Below, in pieces: positions 6,123 to 6,510 of a DNA stretch of 6,510 bases. Source of the DNA: an uncultured Chloroflexota bacterium (GTDB lineage Bacteria; Chloroflexota; Dehalococcoidia; SM23-28-2; RBG-16-64-32); assembly GCA_913056415.1 (NCBI GenBank), contig CAJXNA010000122.1:1-6510 (forward strand). Direction: 5' to 3'. The notes beneath the pieces were generated by a model. The model was not told where the DNA came from and searched no databases. It was given only the letters and a program-made list of their open reading frames with translations. Positions within the stretch are counted from its first letter, which is position 1, and the number at the start of each line of letters is the position of its first letter. A program made the translations under genes and the position numbers.

Positions 6123-6192
6123 GCAACCTCCAGATGTCTAGGGACAAACAAACATGGGGCGCACCGCCTTCGCGGGCAACCCCCCACAGGCA
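6123..6192 (-). promoter_or_regulatory. rpsF 5' leader with candidate autoregulatory hairpin (6187-6154)
   Basis: If transcription begins near 6192, the rpsF leader is about 70 nt. GUGGGG (6187-6182) can pair with CCCCAU (6159-6154), enclosing an inner stem CCGC-GAAG-GCGG (6175-6164) and an asymmetric internal loop, with two further pairs possible (6177-6176 with 6162-6161). In several bacteria the bS6:bS18 pair represses its own operon by binding a leader structure with a bulged CCG that mimics 16S rRNA. A CCG is present here at 6175-6173, but it is drawn inside a stem rather than in a bulge. The leader is therefore a candidate for this control, not a demonstrated case. Confidence 0.35.
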
Positions 6193-6198
6193 AACGGG

Positions 6199-6227
6199 AT
6201 TATAACACGCACCATTAACGCCAACAA
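6199..6227 (-). promoter_or_regulatory. Housekeeping-type promoter of the rpsF-ssb-rpsR operon
   Basis: TTGTTG (6227-6222) and a perfect TATAAT (6204-6199) are separated by 17 bp, the ideal spacing for a sigma-70/SigA promoter. The predicted transcription start is near 6192. It lies just after the glyA stop and is the only well-formed promoter seen in the window, so it may drive the whole series from rpsF to thrC. Confidence 0.75.
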
Positions 6228-6230
6228 GCA

Positions 6231-6242
6231 AGCGCCGGCGCT
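6231..6242 (-). repeat. 12-bp palindrome between glyA stop and the rpsF promoter
   Basis: AGCGCCGGCGCT is a perfect palindrome placed three bases after the glyA stop codon and three bases upstream of the -35 element. As RNA it could form only a short stem with a four-base loop, and the sequence after it (TGCTTGTTGG) is only mildly T-rich, so it would be a weak terminator for glyA. It could instead be a binding site next to the promoter. Confidence 0.35.
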
Positions 6243-6245
6243 GGT

Positions 6246-6510
6246 TCAGGCCCCGACGGCCATGCGGTCGGTAATGCCGGGGGCCGGAAACGCCTCCGCC
6301 ATCTCTTGCACCTCGGCCGCGATGCGCTGCAGCGCTTCTTCATCCTCCACGTTATCCACTGCGGCGGAGAACAGAGCGCCGATCCGGCGCATCTCCTCCT
6401 CACCCATGCCGCGCGACGTCACAGAGGGCGTGCCGATGCGGATACCGCTGGGGCTGAAAGGCTTGCGGGGGTCGTAGGGGATGGTGTTGTAGTTGCAGAC
6501 GATCCCTGCC
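6246..6510 (-). CDS. glyA: Serine hydroxymethyltransferase, C-terminal part, cut by window edge
   Basis: This PLP enzyme interconverts serine plus tetrahydrofolate with glycine plus 5,10-methylene-tetrahydrofolate, supplying one-carbon units. Only the last 87 codons are present; the first complete codon is at 6509-6507 and the stop is TGA at 6248-6246. The fragment reads VCNYNTIPYDPRKPF, then SGIRIGTPSVTSRGM. The SGIRIGTP motif carries the arginine that binds the substrate carboxylate (Arg363 in the E. coli enzyme, by family knowledge). The helical end EEMRRIGALF and the following C-terminal helix are also typical. The PLP lysine and the rest of the enzyme lie outside the window. It ends upstream of the rpsF promoter and probably belongs to the preceding transcription unit. 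Confidence 0.95.
   Translation of the reverse strand, partial: AGIVCNYNTIPYDPRKPFSPSGIRIGTPSVTSRGMGEEEMRRIGALFSAAVDNVEDEEALQRIAAEVQEMAEAFPAPGITDRMAVGA

Noticed and set aside
6231..6242. Intrinsic terminator for glyA
   Set aside because: The palindrome folds only into a four-base-pair stem and is not followed by a real T-run, so I list it only as a palindrome.

Overview
The window looks like chromosomal DNA of a GC-rich bacterium. The gene order glyA, then rpsF-ssb-rpsR, then a membrane parvulin, then hom and thrC, together with an S18 that has a long Ala/Glu-rich N-terminal extension and a CxxC...CxxH metal-ligand set, suggests a member of the Chloroflexota (Dehalococcoidia-like). That placement is inference from gene style and was not tested by a search. 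Every gene I can support is on the minus strand, so transcription runs from high to low coordinates.

Layout in transcription order. (1) 6510-6246: the C-terminal 87 residues of serine hydroxymethyltransferase (glyA), cut by the window edge. (2) 6245-6123: the only clear promoter region, with TTGTTG-17 bp-TATAAT and a GC-rich leader of about 70 nt that can fold into a hairpin ahead of rpsF. (3) 6122-4984: rpsF-ssb-rpsR, the classical S6/SSB/S18 group. (4) 4904-3837: a single-pass membrane protein with a parvulin (PpiC) domain. (5) 3823-477: homoserine dehydrogenase (hom), a 334-residue coiled-coil protein of unknown role, and threonine synthase (thrC). (6) 417-1: the first 139 codons of an MmeI-type (type IIL) restriction-modification enzyme, running off the other edge, with its own TATAAT box just ahead of the start codon.

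From rpsF to thrC the genes are separated by 23, 6, 79, 13 and 1 bp, with a final 23-bp overlap. They could form one long transcript joining ribosome/replication genes, an envelope folding factor and threonine biosynthesis. Hom converts aspartate semialdehyde to homoserine and ThrC makes threonine from phosphohomoserine. The homoserine kinase that links them is not in the window; its usual position between hom and thrC is occupied by the coiled-coil gene. GlyA connects glycine/serine and one-carbon metabolism, but it probably belongs to the preceding transcription unit.

The points most worth following up are the coiled-coil gene locked between hom and thrC, the parvulin domain that has lost both conserved histidines, the SSB tail with one residue after the usual terminal Phe, the putative leaderless start of the MmeI-like gene, and the possible autoregulatory rpsF leader. 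I found no RNA gene, CRISPR array or insertion sequence.
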